Positions 28,392 to 39,000 of a stretch of 64,000 nucleotides of DNA are shown here, one piece after another; position 1 is the first letter of the stretch; every line of letters begins with the position of its first letter. The stretch is from assembly GCF_900117315.1 (NCBI RefSeq), contig NZ_LT630337.1, positions 1,722,261 to 1,786,260 on the forward strand, read 5' to 3'. Below the pieces are notes generated by a model. That model was given only the letters and a program-made list of their open reading frames with translations, had not been told where the DNA came from and searched no databases. The position numbers were made by a program, and so were the translations under genes. The stretch is from Bacillus massilinigeriensis. Lineage in GTDB: Bacteria > Bacillota > Bacilli > Bacillales > Cytobacillaceae.

Positions 28392-30339
28392 TTCCTTTAT
28401 TCTTTAGTACCTTTACAAAAGGAACAATTACTTCTTCTATACTAATTCCACCATGTGTTACAATTGATTGATTTTTAGGGACAAAAGCTTGACCATATCC
28501 AGCAAGTAAAACATGATAATTTTCAGGTAATCCAATACTAGGCCATTTTTGTACGGACAGTTTAGATGCAGCATCTTCATATAACGTCATATCATTATAT
28601 ATTCGTACTCGCTCTCCTTTTTGTTCAACAAGTACACCTTCTGACACGCGACCAATTCCAGTTGCATTGGTGTTTCCATGATCAGATGTAAGGTATACGG
28701 AATAACCTGCATCTACTAAATCCGACAGAAAATTGACAAGATAGTTTGTTTCTAACCATAATGCAAGATTTGAAGAAATACTCTTTTCTCCTAATACTGC
28801 ATGGTGTGTTAACTGATCAATCACGTCGATAACTGCCCCAAATACCTTCGAGGACTTTCTAGTTAGACCCTGGATTGTATGTTTATCATAATCTTCGTTC
28901 CCAAGACCTTTCTGATAGGTAACATATTGTTTTAGGACACCATGATTTTCCCAAAATGATTTCCAAAGTCTTTCTTCCGCTGTTGTTGTTTGAATCGAAT
29001 TGCTAAAGGTTAAAGGAACGTTACCTGAGAAGATTGCTTGACGAGACACAGATGTTAGAGTTGGAACCCACGCGAAGACTTGTTGTTCTTCACATAAAAA
29101 ACCTCTATCTTTCAAATACTTCTGAACCACCCGCCATTGTACAAAATTCATCCCATCAAGAACTAACAACGCTACTTTTTCATCGCCTTGTCTTTCCTTA
29201 CTAATAACATGTGGAAGATGATGAACAAGTTTTGGTTTTGGATAAGGTGGCAAACTGGTCAATGTGTGGTACTGATTTACGATCCACCCCATGAATTTTT
29301 CGTTTACATCTTTCATAGTTTTTTCAATTATAGTCTTATTGATGTCACTTTTCATGGAAACTAGCTTAAATTCTGCAATTAAACCATTTATATGGAACCA
29401 ATCTTTATATTGTGTGGCACTTGATAAACAATCTAATAATTTATCACGTAAATAGTTTAATTGATTCTCAACAGTCTCTTTATTAGATGCTTCCTCAATT
29501 CCTATTCGCATCCAATCAGGAATATCATCTGGTATTAATACTTCTTTTACCTTAGTTATCTGCCCTTCAAGGAATAAATCATTCATTAACCTTCTTACAT
29601 CATGATTAGCCATCGGATTACTTTCATATACATCAGTTGAATCATTAATTTGTCCTTTTTTCACTTGAAGGTATTGTTTAACATAATTATCCCATCTTTG
29701 ACCTAGATAATGATAAAAGAAAGTTCGTGATCGAATCAACTTTTTTAATGACAAGCCCGTAAAAGCGGAATAACCTTTCCACTTTCCATAAAGATACTCT
29801 TGAACTACATTGGGCAGCTCTTTTGATTGATAATGTATAGACAATAAAGTCTTATATAAATCAGATTCACTATCTATCATGTCATAAGGTATTTTATATA
29901 CGAATTTAATAATATACTCTAATGTTTCTCTCTCAGATGGAGTGCCTTGATACTGTTCATGAACAGTATACAAGGCATCAAATTCGTCCCTATCCATTTG
30001 TCGGATAATATTTAATGAGAACTGAGGAAATAAAGTTTGCAAACTAACCCTAACACTCAATGCTTTTCTTTGAAATTCGTATGGAAATACAACATCCTCA
30101 TTCACATAAATCACTAATTTACGTTCAGAATGATTAGTGCGATACTTTTGCTCATACAGATAACGAAATGTAATACTATCTTCAAATCTTACCGTATCAA
30201 AACCAAGTGATTGCAATTCTTTTAAGACAAATTCATCGTTTAATAAATGATCGTTATCAAGCACCAATATTAGTGATGCTTGTTGAAAATGGATTTTATC
30301 AATAATTTGCTTTCGCCATCCATGCATCATCTTTTTCAC
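28375..30339 (-). CDS. pglZ: BREX PglZ-domain protein (alkaline phosphatase superfamily)
   Basis: A 654-residue PglZ. The C-terminal half has alkaline-phosphatase-superfamily metal motifs: VALLVLDGMNFVQW (Asp395), PTLTSVSRQAIFSG with the expected nucleophile region, YLTSDHGNTNATG (552-556) and a late THGGISIEEVIVPFV. The N-terminal half is helical and family-specific. PglZ is the hallmark of all BREX systems and is thought to act with BrxC and the methyltransferase on DNA or a modified nucleotide. It sits between the second methyltransferase and a BrxA-like gene. Confidence 0.92.
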   Translation of the reverse strand: MKKMMHGWRKQIIDKIHFQQASLILVLDNDHLLNDEFVLKELQSLGFDTVRFEDSITFRYLYEQKYRTNHSERKLVIYVNEDVVFPYEFQRKALSVRVSLQTLFPQFSLNIIRQMDRDEFDALYTVHEQYQGTPSERETLEYIIKFVYKIPYDMIDSESDLYKTLLSIHYQSKELPNVVQEYLYGKWKGYSAFTGLSLKKLIRSRTFFYHYLGQRWDNYVKQYLQVKKGQINDSTDVYESNPMANHDVRRLMNDLFLEGQITKVKEVLIPDDIPDWMRIGIEEASNKETVENQLNYLRDKLLDCLSSATQYKDWFHINGLIAEFKLVSMKSDINKTIIEKTMKDVNEKFMGWIVNQYHTLTSLPPYPKPKLVHHLPHVISKERQGDEKVALLVLDGMNFVQWRVVQKYLKDRGFLCEEQQVFAWVPTLTSVSRQAIFSGNVPLTFSNSIQTTTAEERLWKSFWENHGVLKQYVTYQKGLGNEDYDKHTIQGLTRKSSKVFGAVIDVIDQLTHHAVLGEKSISSNLALWLETNYLVNFLSDLVDAGYSVYLTSDHGNTNATGIGRVSEGVLVEQKGERVRIYNDMTLYEDAASKLSVQKWPSIGLPENYHVLLAGYGQAFVPKNQSIVTHGGISIEEVIVPFVKVLKNKGSGLGE

Positions 30340-30342
30340 CTA

Positions 30343-33147
30343 CTATAATCCTAAACGAATGCATGCATTGTCATAGTACATGAGTAATTTATCATCTTCT
30401 TGTATAATATTCTCAGGAAGACGTTCTCCAATCTTCACAATCTTATCAAAGTCCTTTTCACTGTATGCCTTCTTAAATCCAGCACGAATTGCTTCAGTTC
30501 GGAATTGACGTAACTTCTTTTTATTTCCTTCCATCTCTTCAAGATAACCTTCGAATTCACGTAAAAGAGACTTCTCCCGAAGCTTTTCCAAATCAGCTTG
30601 CTTTGTTGGATCAGGAACATACCAGCGTTTTTTGGCCTTTTCAATTACTGTGGAATCATTTTTATCTAATCCTCTTAGATCTTTATAAGTTCTTCTAAGA
30701 TACAAAACAATTTGATCTGGAACTTGTCCATCACCATCGTAAAGTAAAAAATTTTGATATAACAAATCATCTAATTCAGGTAACAACTCATGTTTTGCAA
30801 TATGTTGAATTTCCTTCATAAAATTAGGATGTATATCCTGGCGTGATTGAGGCTTTTTCATAAGCTGTTGACGAATCCACTCAATAGCACTACTTTCATC
30901 CGAAACAAACAAGCTAAGTTGCGAAAATTCTTTAACAAGAGTTCGCTTTTTATCATATTCGGCAACTTGATCTTCTAGGAAAGCCATTCCATCTCTCATC
31001 GGGAAGCGTTGTGTAACACCCACTTGAAATTCCGCTGAAGAAATGGGAACAGGCAAACTATTTTGTACGTGATAAGCCACCATTCTATCAAAGAGAATTC
31101 TTGGCGTACGTTCTGTTATTACCTGAGCTTCTCCCTTTTGTCCAACAAATACTGGTAATTGTTCTAAATGCTGTTTAACAAATGTCCAAGTTGATTCTAC
31201 TGTATTTTGTTGTCTAATTATTTTATCTACATTTTCCCTTTTCGGTTTGTATGCAGAAATAACTAAGTCCTGTTTAACAGCAACAGTAGTAGTAATAGCC
31301 TTAAAACTCCCTTGCTTTTTATCAAGTGCTGATACATTTGCGACAACAAATCCGGCTTTTTGAATAGCTTCTTGGATTGCATTCCATACACTAGATTGAG
31401 AGTTACTAAATTCGACTGTCATCCATCGACCTGGCTTTAAGACTTTATAGTAATTTTGAAAACATTTTTCTAACAAACTTTGATATTCAAACAACTTTTT
31501 ACTTTGAGTTTTATTAATGATAGCCTCGGTTTTGTTATTAGTAAAAACCTTTAACCAGGACTCCCAAATAAAATTCAATTCGGAATACATTAGGTTTGAG
31601 CCGAAAGGAGGATCAGTAAATATATAATCTACACTGTTTGCCTTAATGTTTAGGTCTGTTAAGGACTGAGTTGTTATTACAGTATCTTGATAATTATTCA
31701 TAACCGTTCCCAATGCCTTAACATAGTCATTTAGCTTTCTTTTTATTTGGTTTAACGCATTGTTCTCCTGTGGAGTCGAAGGGATATAAAGTGTACCTGA
31801 AATAAAACCACCCTTTCCATTCATTCTCCAGCTATAATTCCATGTTAAATTAGGTATACTGGCAGTTAATATTATTTTAGCTAAATTTTCCATGCCTCTA
31901 ATTTTTATTCTATGAAGAAAAGCAGCTAATATCAGTTTATTTCTATCTGGCATCATATGATGTACATTTGTAAGGCCATATTTATCATTTCTACTTGATT
32001 CTTCACCATCCAGCATTTTATTAGTTGGATACCAATAGTTATTTAATTGTCTTTTGACTTCATTTAATTTTGCCATATCATCTGCATCTGGGCGTTTAAA
32101 AAATCGTGTTTTACCAATAGAATAATTAATAAAAACGGGAATTAATTTAACTTTTTGTATTACTTTATTCAATAATTGATCATATTCAGCTTCATATGCA
32201 CGTTCTAGTGTTTTTTTATTAGACTTGTATCCACAATTGGTACATGTGATTTCGTTAGAAACCTCTTTTTTATCAAAATCTACTGTTGCATCGAAGTATA
32301 CAATTTCATTTGAACAGTTTGGACATAAAAATGTTTCACTCCAAACAGTATAATTAATCATACCGAATTCACTTTTTTCTTTTTCATTAGAAAAATGTTT
32401 TGTTTCAAATACCCAGCCGTATTCTTTCTCTATATCCTTAATTATAATGTCTACTTCCTCTATAAGATGCTGAACTGATCTTTCTGAAAAATTATTTATA
32501 TTTTTAGAAATGTAAGTTGCCATTGGCGATAAATCATTTAATATAACTTTTCTTTCCCCAATTGATGAGAATTTGTAACCCTCTGAATTAATAATGTCAT
32601 TATTATTTTCAGTATTATATCCAATCTTATTAATTTCTTCTTTTAGTCCACATAACTTTCCAGCTAAACCAGTCATACCTGACCCTGAAAATCCATCTAT
32701 GATTACATCGCCTGGGTTAGTATAATGTAAAATATAGTTCATAATAGCTCTATGTGGTACTTTTGTATGATATCTATGAGCCATATAAATTGGGTGACTT
32801 TTTCCTTCACTTACATTAGAAGCAAACGGTTTACGGTGATATTCTTCTTTGATGTCGCTATCACGTTCAACTTTCTCTTTTTCCCATTCATCTATAAAGT
32901 CATTTATCCATGGATTAGGACAAGCGGTATAATACGGTGGATCAGATAAAGCAATAATATCTTCATCTTCTCCAACCGGAAATCCTTCTATATTCTTCAA
33001 TTCGGGCAATTTCTTCCTCAATTCACTCCGAAAATATTCGCGACGTTCTTTTTCGTTATTAAAAGTCATACCTAAGCAGACAACAGGGCCATTGTCTACT
33101 TGAGAATGTAACTTGGTAAAAGAAAGTTGTTGACCTTTATTAGCCAT
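30343..33147 (-). CDS. DUF1156/PglXI-type DNA methyltransferase, second copy
   Basis: A 934-residue amino-methyltransferase. Motif IV-like SDPPYYTACPNPW is near residue 70, the SAM motif VIIDGFSGSGMTG follows the gap near residue 150, a zinc ribbon has CPNCSNE and CTNCGYKS, and a second FTDPPFGSN lies near residue 510. The target-recognition part is in the middle. The first about 100 and last about 200 residues are nearly the same as in the neighbouring gene, while the middle is strongly diverged. The ATG at 33145-33147 is preferred because AGGGG is eight bases upstream. It ends four bases from pglZ. Confidence 0.88.
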   Translation of the reverse strand: MANKGQQLSFTKLHSQVDNGPVVCLGMTFNNEKERREYFRSELRKKLPELKNIEGFPVGEDEDIIALSDPPYYTACPNPWINDFIDEWEKEKVERDSDIKEEYHRKPFASNVSEGKSHPIYMAHRYHTKVPHRAIMNYILHYTNPGDVIIDGFSGSGMTGLAGKLCGLKEEINKIGYNTENNNDIINSEGYKFSSIGERKVILNDLSPMATYISKNINNFSERSVQHLIEEVDIIIKDIEKEYGWVFETKHFSNEKEKSEFGMINYTVWSETFLCPNCSNEIVYFDATVDFDKKEVSNEITCTNCGYKSNKKTLERAYEAEYDQLLNKVIQKVKLIPVFINYSIGKTRFFKRPDADDMAKLNEVKRQLNNYWYPTNKMLDGEESSRNDKYGLTNVHHMMPDRNKLILAAFLHRIKIRGMENLAKIILTASIPNLTWNYSWRMNGKGGFISGTLYIPSTPQENNALNQIKRKLNDYVKALGTVMNNYQDTVITTQSLTDLNIKANSVDYIFTDPPFGSNLMYSELNFIWESWLKVFTNNKTEAIINKTQSKKLFEYQSLLEKCFQNYYKVLKPGRWMTVEFSNSQSSVWNAIQEAIQKAGFVVANVSALDKKQGSFKAITTTVAVKQDLVISAYKPKRENVDKIIRQQNTVESTWTFVKQHLEQLPVFVGQKGEAQVITERTPRILFDRMVAYHVQNSLPVPISSAEFQVGVTQRFPMRDGMAFLEDQVAEYDKKRTLVKEFSQLSLFVSDESSAIEWIRQQLMKKPQSRQDIHPNFMKEIQHIAKHELLPELDDLLYQNFLLYDGDGQVPDQIVLYLRRTYKDLRGLDKNDSTVIEKAKKRWYVPDPTKQADLEKLREKSLLREFEGYLEEMEGNKKKLRQFRTEAIRAGFKKAYSEKDFDKIVKIGERLPENIIQEDDKLLMYYDNACIRLGL

Positions 33148-33230
33148 ATACATATCCCCTAACCTATCCTCTATTAATTGATCCCCATCTTTATTTTAAG
33201 AGAGAGATGCGAATTCATTAACACCTACAT

Positions 33231-36017
33231 TTATAAGCCCAAACGAATACATGCATTGTCATAAAACATTAGTAATTTATCGTCTTCTTGGATTACTTTT
33301 TCAGGTAGACGTTCTCCAACTTTTACAATCTTTTCAAAGTCCTTTTCAACATATGCTTTTTTGAAACCAGCACGAATAGCTTCTGTACGGAAATTTTTTA
33401 ACTTTTTCTTGTTTCCTACTAATTCATCCAGATAACTTTCAAATTCTCGTAACAATGCTTTCTCACGAAGTTTTTCCAAGTCTGCCTGTTTATTCGGATC
33501 TGGAACATACCAACGATGCATTGCCTTATCGATGACTTTTTTATCACTAGTATCTAGGCCACGTAAGTCTTTATATGTTCTTCTTAAATACGCAATTATT
33601 TGTTTAGGAACAGGTCCGTCTCCTTCAAACTGTAAAAAGTTTTGTTGTAGCAAATCATTTAATTCAGGTAAAAACTCATGTTTTGATATATGTTGAATTT
33701 CCTTTATAAAATCTGGGTGTATTTGTTTATATGTTTTTGGTTTTGTAATTAATAGCTGCTTTAAATACTCGATTGCACTCCGCTCGTCACTAATAAAAAA
33801 CTCTATTTGACCAAGATTATCTGAATTAATTTTTCTTTTATCAAATTCTAAAGCTTGCTCTTGAAGGAAATACATACCAAACCTTTCAGAGTACCTTTCA
33901 CTCAATCCTCTGTAAAATTCAGCAGCAGACATTGGAATAGGTAATCCTTTTTGAACATAAAATGCAACCATCCTATCAAAAAGCATAAAGTTCTTTCGTT
34001 CTATTATGGGTTCAACTTGATTATTTTCCATTTTTATTACTGGAAGATTACTCAAGTGATTCTCTACAAATATCCAAACATTTTTAAGATCACTGCTACT
34101 ACTCTTCAATCCATTATGCAGTTCATTATCCGACTTATATGCGGCAATAACTAAATCTTTATTTACAGCGGCTGATTTATGTCCTTGATGCATTGTATCA
34201 TGTTTTTTATCAAGAATACTTACATTGGCAACAATAAAACCTGCATTTTCTAACGATTGTTGGATAGCGTTCCAAATTAGATTAGATGAGTTATGAAATT
34301 CTACAACAATCCAATGATTAGGTTTTAATACTCTATAATACTCATTAAAAACACTAGTCATTAAGGACTGATATTCTTTAACACTTTTATGTTGTGCGTT
34401 ATTTGTAATTACTTCATTTTTGTTGTTTGTTTTAACTTTCAACCACCATTCACTAAGGTAGTTTTGCTCTGAATAGTTTATATTACCACCGAAAGGAGGA
34501 TCAGTAAAAATGAAGTCTATACTATCTTGAGGAATCTGTGTCAGATTAGTAGCACTTTGATTTGTTACAATAGAAATGTCTTTTGCCCAAGACGCTTTTT
34601 GTTTAACTACTTGTTCCAACCTTTGGATAGTTTTTTTTGCTACATTTGTTTCAACATACATATTAGGAACATATAAAGTATTGGATAAAGGCCCAATAGG
34701 AGATCCCTTTGGTCTCCGTTTATCAACATAAAATCTATTTCTCTTAGTACCATTATTTTCTATAATTGATACTAAAGCAAATAGACCCAACCTATCATTA
34801 TTGTTATGACAATACTTTACTATTTGATCAAAGGCATAGTAATTTCTATTCGAATAAAAATGATTGACATGAGAAAATCCCCAATATTTTATAAGATTAT
34901 TCCTCTCATGAGATAGATGCATGTATGGAAGCTCTTCAGGAATTAAAGAAACTTCTTTGTAATTAATATTACTCAGTTTATCGTAATCAAGTGATTTAGG
35001 TTCAGTTCGAACAGTTTTGTTACCCTGTTTAAAAGAAATTAAGGTTAAGGACGACTTTGCCTGATTTACTGTTTTTTGAAGAACAGGATCAAACTCTATA
35101 TTAAATGCTTTTTGTTGTTTATCTGATTCAATTAAAGCCCCACAATTGGGACATTTATAAACATCTTTCATTCGTTGCTTATCCCAATCTATAACATGAT
35201 CAAATAATCTAAAACTATGTGAACAATTATTGCACTCGCCCCAATAACTCCAAACTGTATAATCAAATTCCACTTCCACATCGTTTATATTTGTTACATA
35301 AAGTGGTGCTATTTTTTCATTAATAAATTCTACAATCTTCAGTTTACTAACATCATTAACCTCTGTTTTAAATTTTTGGCTAATAATTGAACTCGTAAAA
35401 GTAGCAGCTGGAGATAAATCAGCTAGTATTGCTTTTCTTTCTCCCAATTTTGAAACAATCTCACCATCTTGAACGATATTATTCTTATTGTCAATTGCGT
35501 ACCCCATAGACTTTAAATAATTTAAATCACCACTAAGGTTAGCAGCTAAACCAGTCATACCAGACCCTGAAAAGGCATCTAAAACAATATCCCCCGGATT
35601 AGTATAATGAATAATATATCTAATTATTGCCTTGGGAGGTACTTTTGTAAAATAAGATGGTATTTTATATAGAGCATCATTTTTCCCCTCAGACACATCT
35701 GTTACAAAAGGAACTCGTTTGTACTTTTTATCTTTATTTTCCTTTGTTTTCTCCCAAATATCTATAAATTCACTAATCCAAGGGTTAGGACACGCGGTAT
35801 AATAAGGAGGATCAGACAAGGCAATAATATCCTCGTCTTCTCCAATCGGAAACCCTTCTATATTCTTCAATTCTGGCAATTTCTTTCTTAATTCATTTCG
35901 AAAATATTCCCGTCTTTCATCTTCATTATTAAAGGTCATCCCCAAGCAGACAACTGGGTCGTTGTCTGCTTCTGTATGTTGTTCAACAAATGAAAGTTGC
36001 TCATTCTCTTTCGCCAT
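33231..36017 (-). CDS. DUF1156/PglXI-type DNA methyltransferase, first copy
   Basis: A 928-residue protein with DPPY at residues 69-72 (SDPPYYTACPNPW), SAM motif DAFSGSGMTG (147-156), a zinc ribbon (CNNCSHS, CPNCGAL) and a second FTDPPFGGN near residue 515. Two DPP-type motifs in one chain are typical of the DUF1156 class of N6-adenine methyltransferases in BREX type 3 (PglXI). It starts 13 bp after brxC. The C-terminal half shared with the paralogue (YVPDPNKQADLEKLREKALL) is helical and may hold the interface with BrxC. Confidence 0.88.
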   Translation of the reverse strand: MAKENEQLSFVEQHTEADNDPVVCLGMTFNNEDERREYFRNELRKKLPELKNIEGFPIGEDEDIIALSDPPYYTACPNPWISEFIDIWEKTKENKDKKYKRVPFVTDVSEGKNDALYKIPSYFTKVPPKAIIRYIIHYTNPGDIVLDAFSGSGMTGLAANLSGDLNYLKSMGYAIDNKNNIVQDGEIVSKLGERKAILADLSPAATFTSSIISQKFKTEVNDVSKLKIVEFINEKIAPLYVTNINDVEVEFDYTVWSYWGECNNCSHSFRLFDHVIDWDKQRMKDVYKCPNCGALIESDKQQKAFNIEFDPVLQKTVNQAKSSLTLISFKQGNKTVRTEPKSLDYDKLSNINYKEVSLIPEELPYMHLSHERNNLIKYWGFSHVNHFYSNRNYYAFDQIVKYCHNNNDRLGLFALVSIIENNGTKRNRFYVDKRRPKGSPIGPLSNTLYVPNMYVETNVAKKTIQRLEQVVKQKASWAKDISIVTNQSATNLTQIPQDSIDFIFTDPPFGGNINYSEQNYLSEWWLKVKTNNKNEVITNNAQHKSVKEYQSLMTSVFNEYYRVLKPNHWIVVEFHNSSNLIWNAIQQSLENAGFIVANVSILDKKHDTMHQGHKSAAVNKDLVIAAYKSDNELHNGLKSSSSDLKNVWIFVENHLSNLPVIKMENNQVEPIIERKNFMLFDRMVAFYVQKGLPIPMSAAEFYRGLSERYSERFGMYFLQEQALEFDKRKINSDNLGQIEFFISDERSAIEYLKQLLITKPKTYKQIHPDFIKEIQHISKHEFLPELNDLLQQNFLQFEGDGPVPKQIIAYLRRTYKDLRGLDTSDKKVIDKAMHRWYVPDPNKQADLEKLREKALLREFESYLDELVGNKKKLKNFRTEAIRAGFKKAYVEKDFEKIVKVGERLPEKVIQEDDKLLMFYDNACIRLGL

Positions 36018-36029
36018 TGATTTCCCCTC

Positions 36030-39000
36030 CTATTTCCTGATAGTTAAACGTACTCTGTCCTGATCATTATTACCTACAAGTGCACGTAATAACATATCTA
36101 AATTATCCCGAACTTCTTTGACAGTGATTGGATTTCCATTACCAAACACTTCTTTTAATTGTTCAACATCTACATGCTCCTGATGAATTCCCTTTAATAC
36201 CTTATTAATTGCATTTATTAACTTAATAGGAATCGGCAGAGTAAATGCTTTCTTTTGTATTAGTTCATTTATTAATTGTTTCTCTTCAACCTCTAATAGC
36301 TCAATACTCTCTTTTACAGATGAATCATTAAAGTTAGTTAATAGCGTATCTGTCCATGTAGCTAATAAATCATCCAACTCTTCCTCAAGCTCTGAAAAGG
36401 ACGGCTTTTCATTTAGCAGTTCTTCACGTGGATTAAAGTGACAACTTTGACATTCTGGGGTGTGTTCCAATTTATCGGCTGTTACATGATAACAGACCTT
36501 TAATGAAGCCACTTTTTCTTGCCAATCTTTAAAAACCTCACTTGGTAATAATTCAATCTTTGATGATAATACTTGTAATGCGTCACATTGTTTATCTTGT
36601 AATAATTCAGTTTTCATTTTGCTTTCTGTCGCATTTAATCGCATTTTCTGATGTAAAGACAGATAGTAATCTATATAATCTTTTTTCAGGCTCTCTAATT
36701 CCTGAATTTCGTTTATACAATCTTCATCATTTTTCAATGCAATGCTTAGGTTATCTAGTGACACATCGACACCGTCAATCCAATTCCTACTCGGAGAAGT
36801 AATAAACTTAGCTTTCACAAGGTAATCAGCTACTTTAGTGAATTCATTAATTTTCTTTTGTAAATTATCTAATGTATCCAACAGTAACAGATTTACCTTT
36901 TCTTTTTCAATTCGTTCCATATTGAACTTTAAATTCATCATTTTTGCCCGTGAATTATACACCTGCAACCCTTGCAAGAAATCATTGAGGCTTGAAAGCT
37001 TTTCAAGCTTTTCTTCTATTTCCTCTTGTGTAAACAAAGGACCATCCCATACATGAAATTTATTGCGTATATTAGCAATCATTTCAACTGTCCGATTAGT
37101 AGCCTTCTTTGCGCCAGAAATAATTTGTTTTATAACAAAGTCAACTCTTTCTTGATTCGAGAAATCAATCTTGATTGAATCAAATAGGTCTGATAAAGCT
37201 TGAACTTCACGAATAGGTAATCCTGTTGGTTTTTTAATATGATCAAAATAAGTAATATCTTGTACAGGAAGTCGTACAAATTCACTGAAATTCATAGCCT
37301 CATACTGTGTTCCCTTAACTGTTACTACAATTTGTCCATCTTGAATCAGTGCACCAAGGATTACAACTAGTAATTCAGGTTCCATGGTGAACCTTCTAGT
37401 AATTCGTTGATCGGGAGTCCCTTGAGTTGTATTAATTACCTCGATTAGTTCACTCTGGTTTAATACTTGTCCATTACCAATTCTATCAAGCGAATCGGTT
37501 ACCCATTTTGCATAACCCGAATTCTTTGTTGTAGGGTTCCCTTGCTGATCAAATAAGATTAAGCCATCAAGAATTGCTTCCCCTTGATTTGTTTTACGGC
37601 CATTCAAGTAATCTAAAGCATCTTTAACATAAGTGTGTATATTCTTTTTCGTCAAAAATGAGTGTTCAAGTTTTCTAAATGAAGGATATTCTTCATATTT
37701 AACTTCAAACCACTGAGAAAGCAAGTCTTGTGAAACCGAATCTACAAGTTCTACTAATGTGTCAGGGTTACTTGGCAAAAACATCCCATGCTCAAGTACT
37801 CCAGCACTTTTTCCTCGATATACAATTTCATAAGCATCAACGAAATTTTCTTTAATCCATTTTACTAACTTCTTTTTATAATCTTCCATTTTAGGCTTAT
37901 ATAATTTTTTATTAGTAGTCGTATCATTGTACATCTCTGTTGCTCCACCATATAAGCGCAACAGTTGTATGAATGTATTATTTTTTTTCTTTAGACGGAA
38001 GAATACTTCATCTTCCTTTTGTTCATCTTTAAAATCTGGTTCTTCAAATGCTTGTAGCATATATATGTAAAAATCTCTTTCAGGTTGGGCAGTGGAACGC
38101 TCATTTGGCGCCCCGAAGAATAAATAACCTTCTCGTTTTATTCTCCTAGCCGTCCAAGGAATTTCATGTAGCCAGATTTTATATCCAAAAACATAGGAAG
38201 CAATCTCCGATACTTCAGTTGCCTGTTTTAACACATCAAAATAATAACTATCTAATTGACTGTCCTTCAAACCCTCTCCACGTTGACGTATTAGCTCATC
38301 CACGGGTACAGACTCATCGATGTTAATATAATACTGTCCATTGTCATTATTCAAAGAAATATACTGAAAACTAGCTGCTGTTCTTAAATCTTTCATTGAT
38401 GCTTCAATTGTTGTTTTCAAAAAATCAGCTGCTTCATCTTCAAAGTCTAAAAGGGAAGGCTGACTTAGGAATAATTTATCTCTGAGTGTATCAGAGTTTA
38501 ATCCAATTGGTATTTTTAGGTCTTCGGTAGTTAAACGAAATACCGCCAAGGCATTTACCATCTGTGTTGCCATCGATTTATACTGCCTTTTCACACTTGA
38601 TTGAATAATCCCCTTCAATGTCTCGACTTTATCTGTAATAAACCTTACGCGCTCATCTGAACGCAAAGAGGAATCTCCTTCAATATACGTCCAATACCTA
38701 TCAAAAGATATTAGTCCTGTCGAATCCTCAGGTACTTCTTCAGATAGTAATTTTTTAATTTCCCCTGTTATTGTTTGTAGAGCAACTCGTTTTTCACCAA
38801 TATGTACTCTCTCAAACATTTCAAGGTATGCAGGATGAATTGGAAACAAATTAACGTAGGTTTCTAGTTCTTCTGATAGCCCACTATACAGTTTCTTAAA
38901 CTTCCCTAAGTGTTCACGAACAAGAGCTTTTTGTTCATCATTTTTCTTTAATAGCCTTTCTGACACTACAAAAGCAATATCTTCACGAACAATACGAGTT

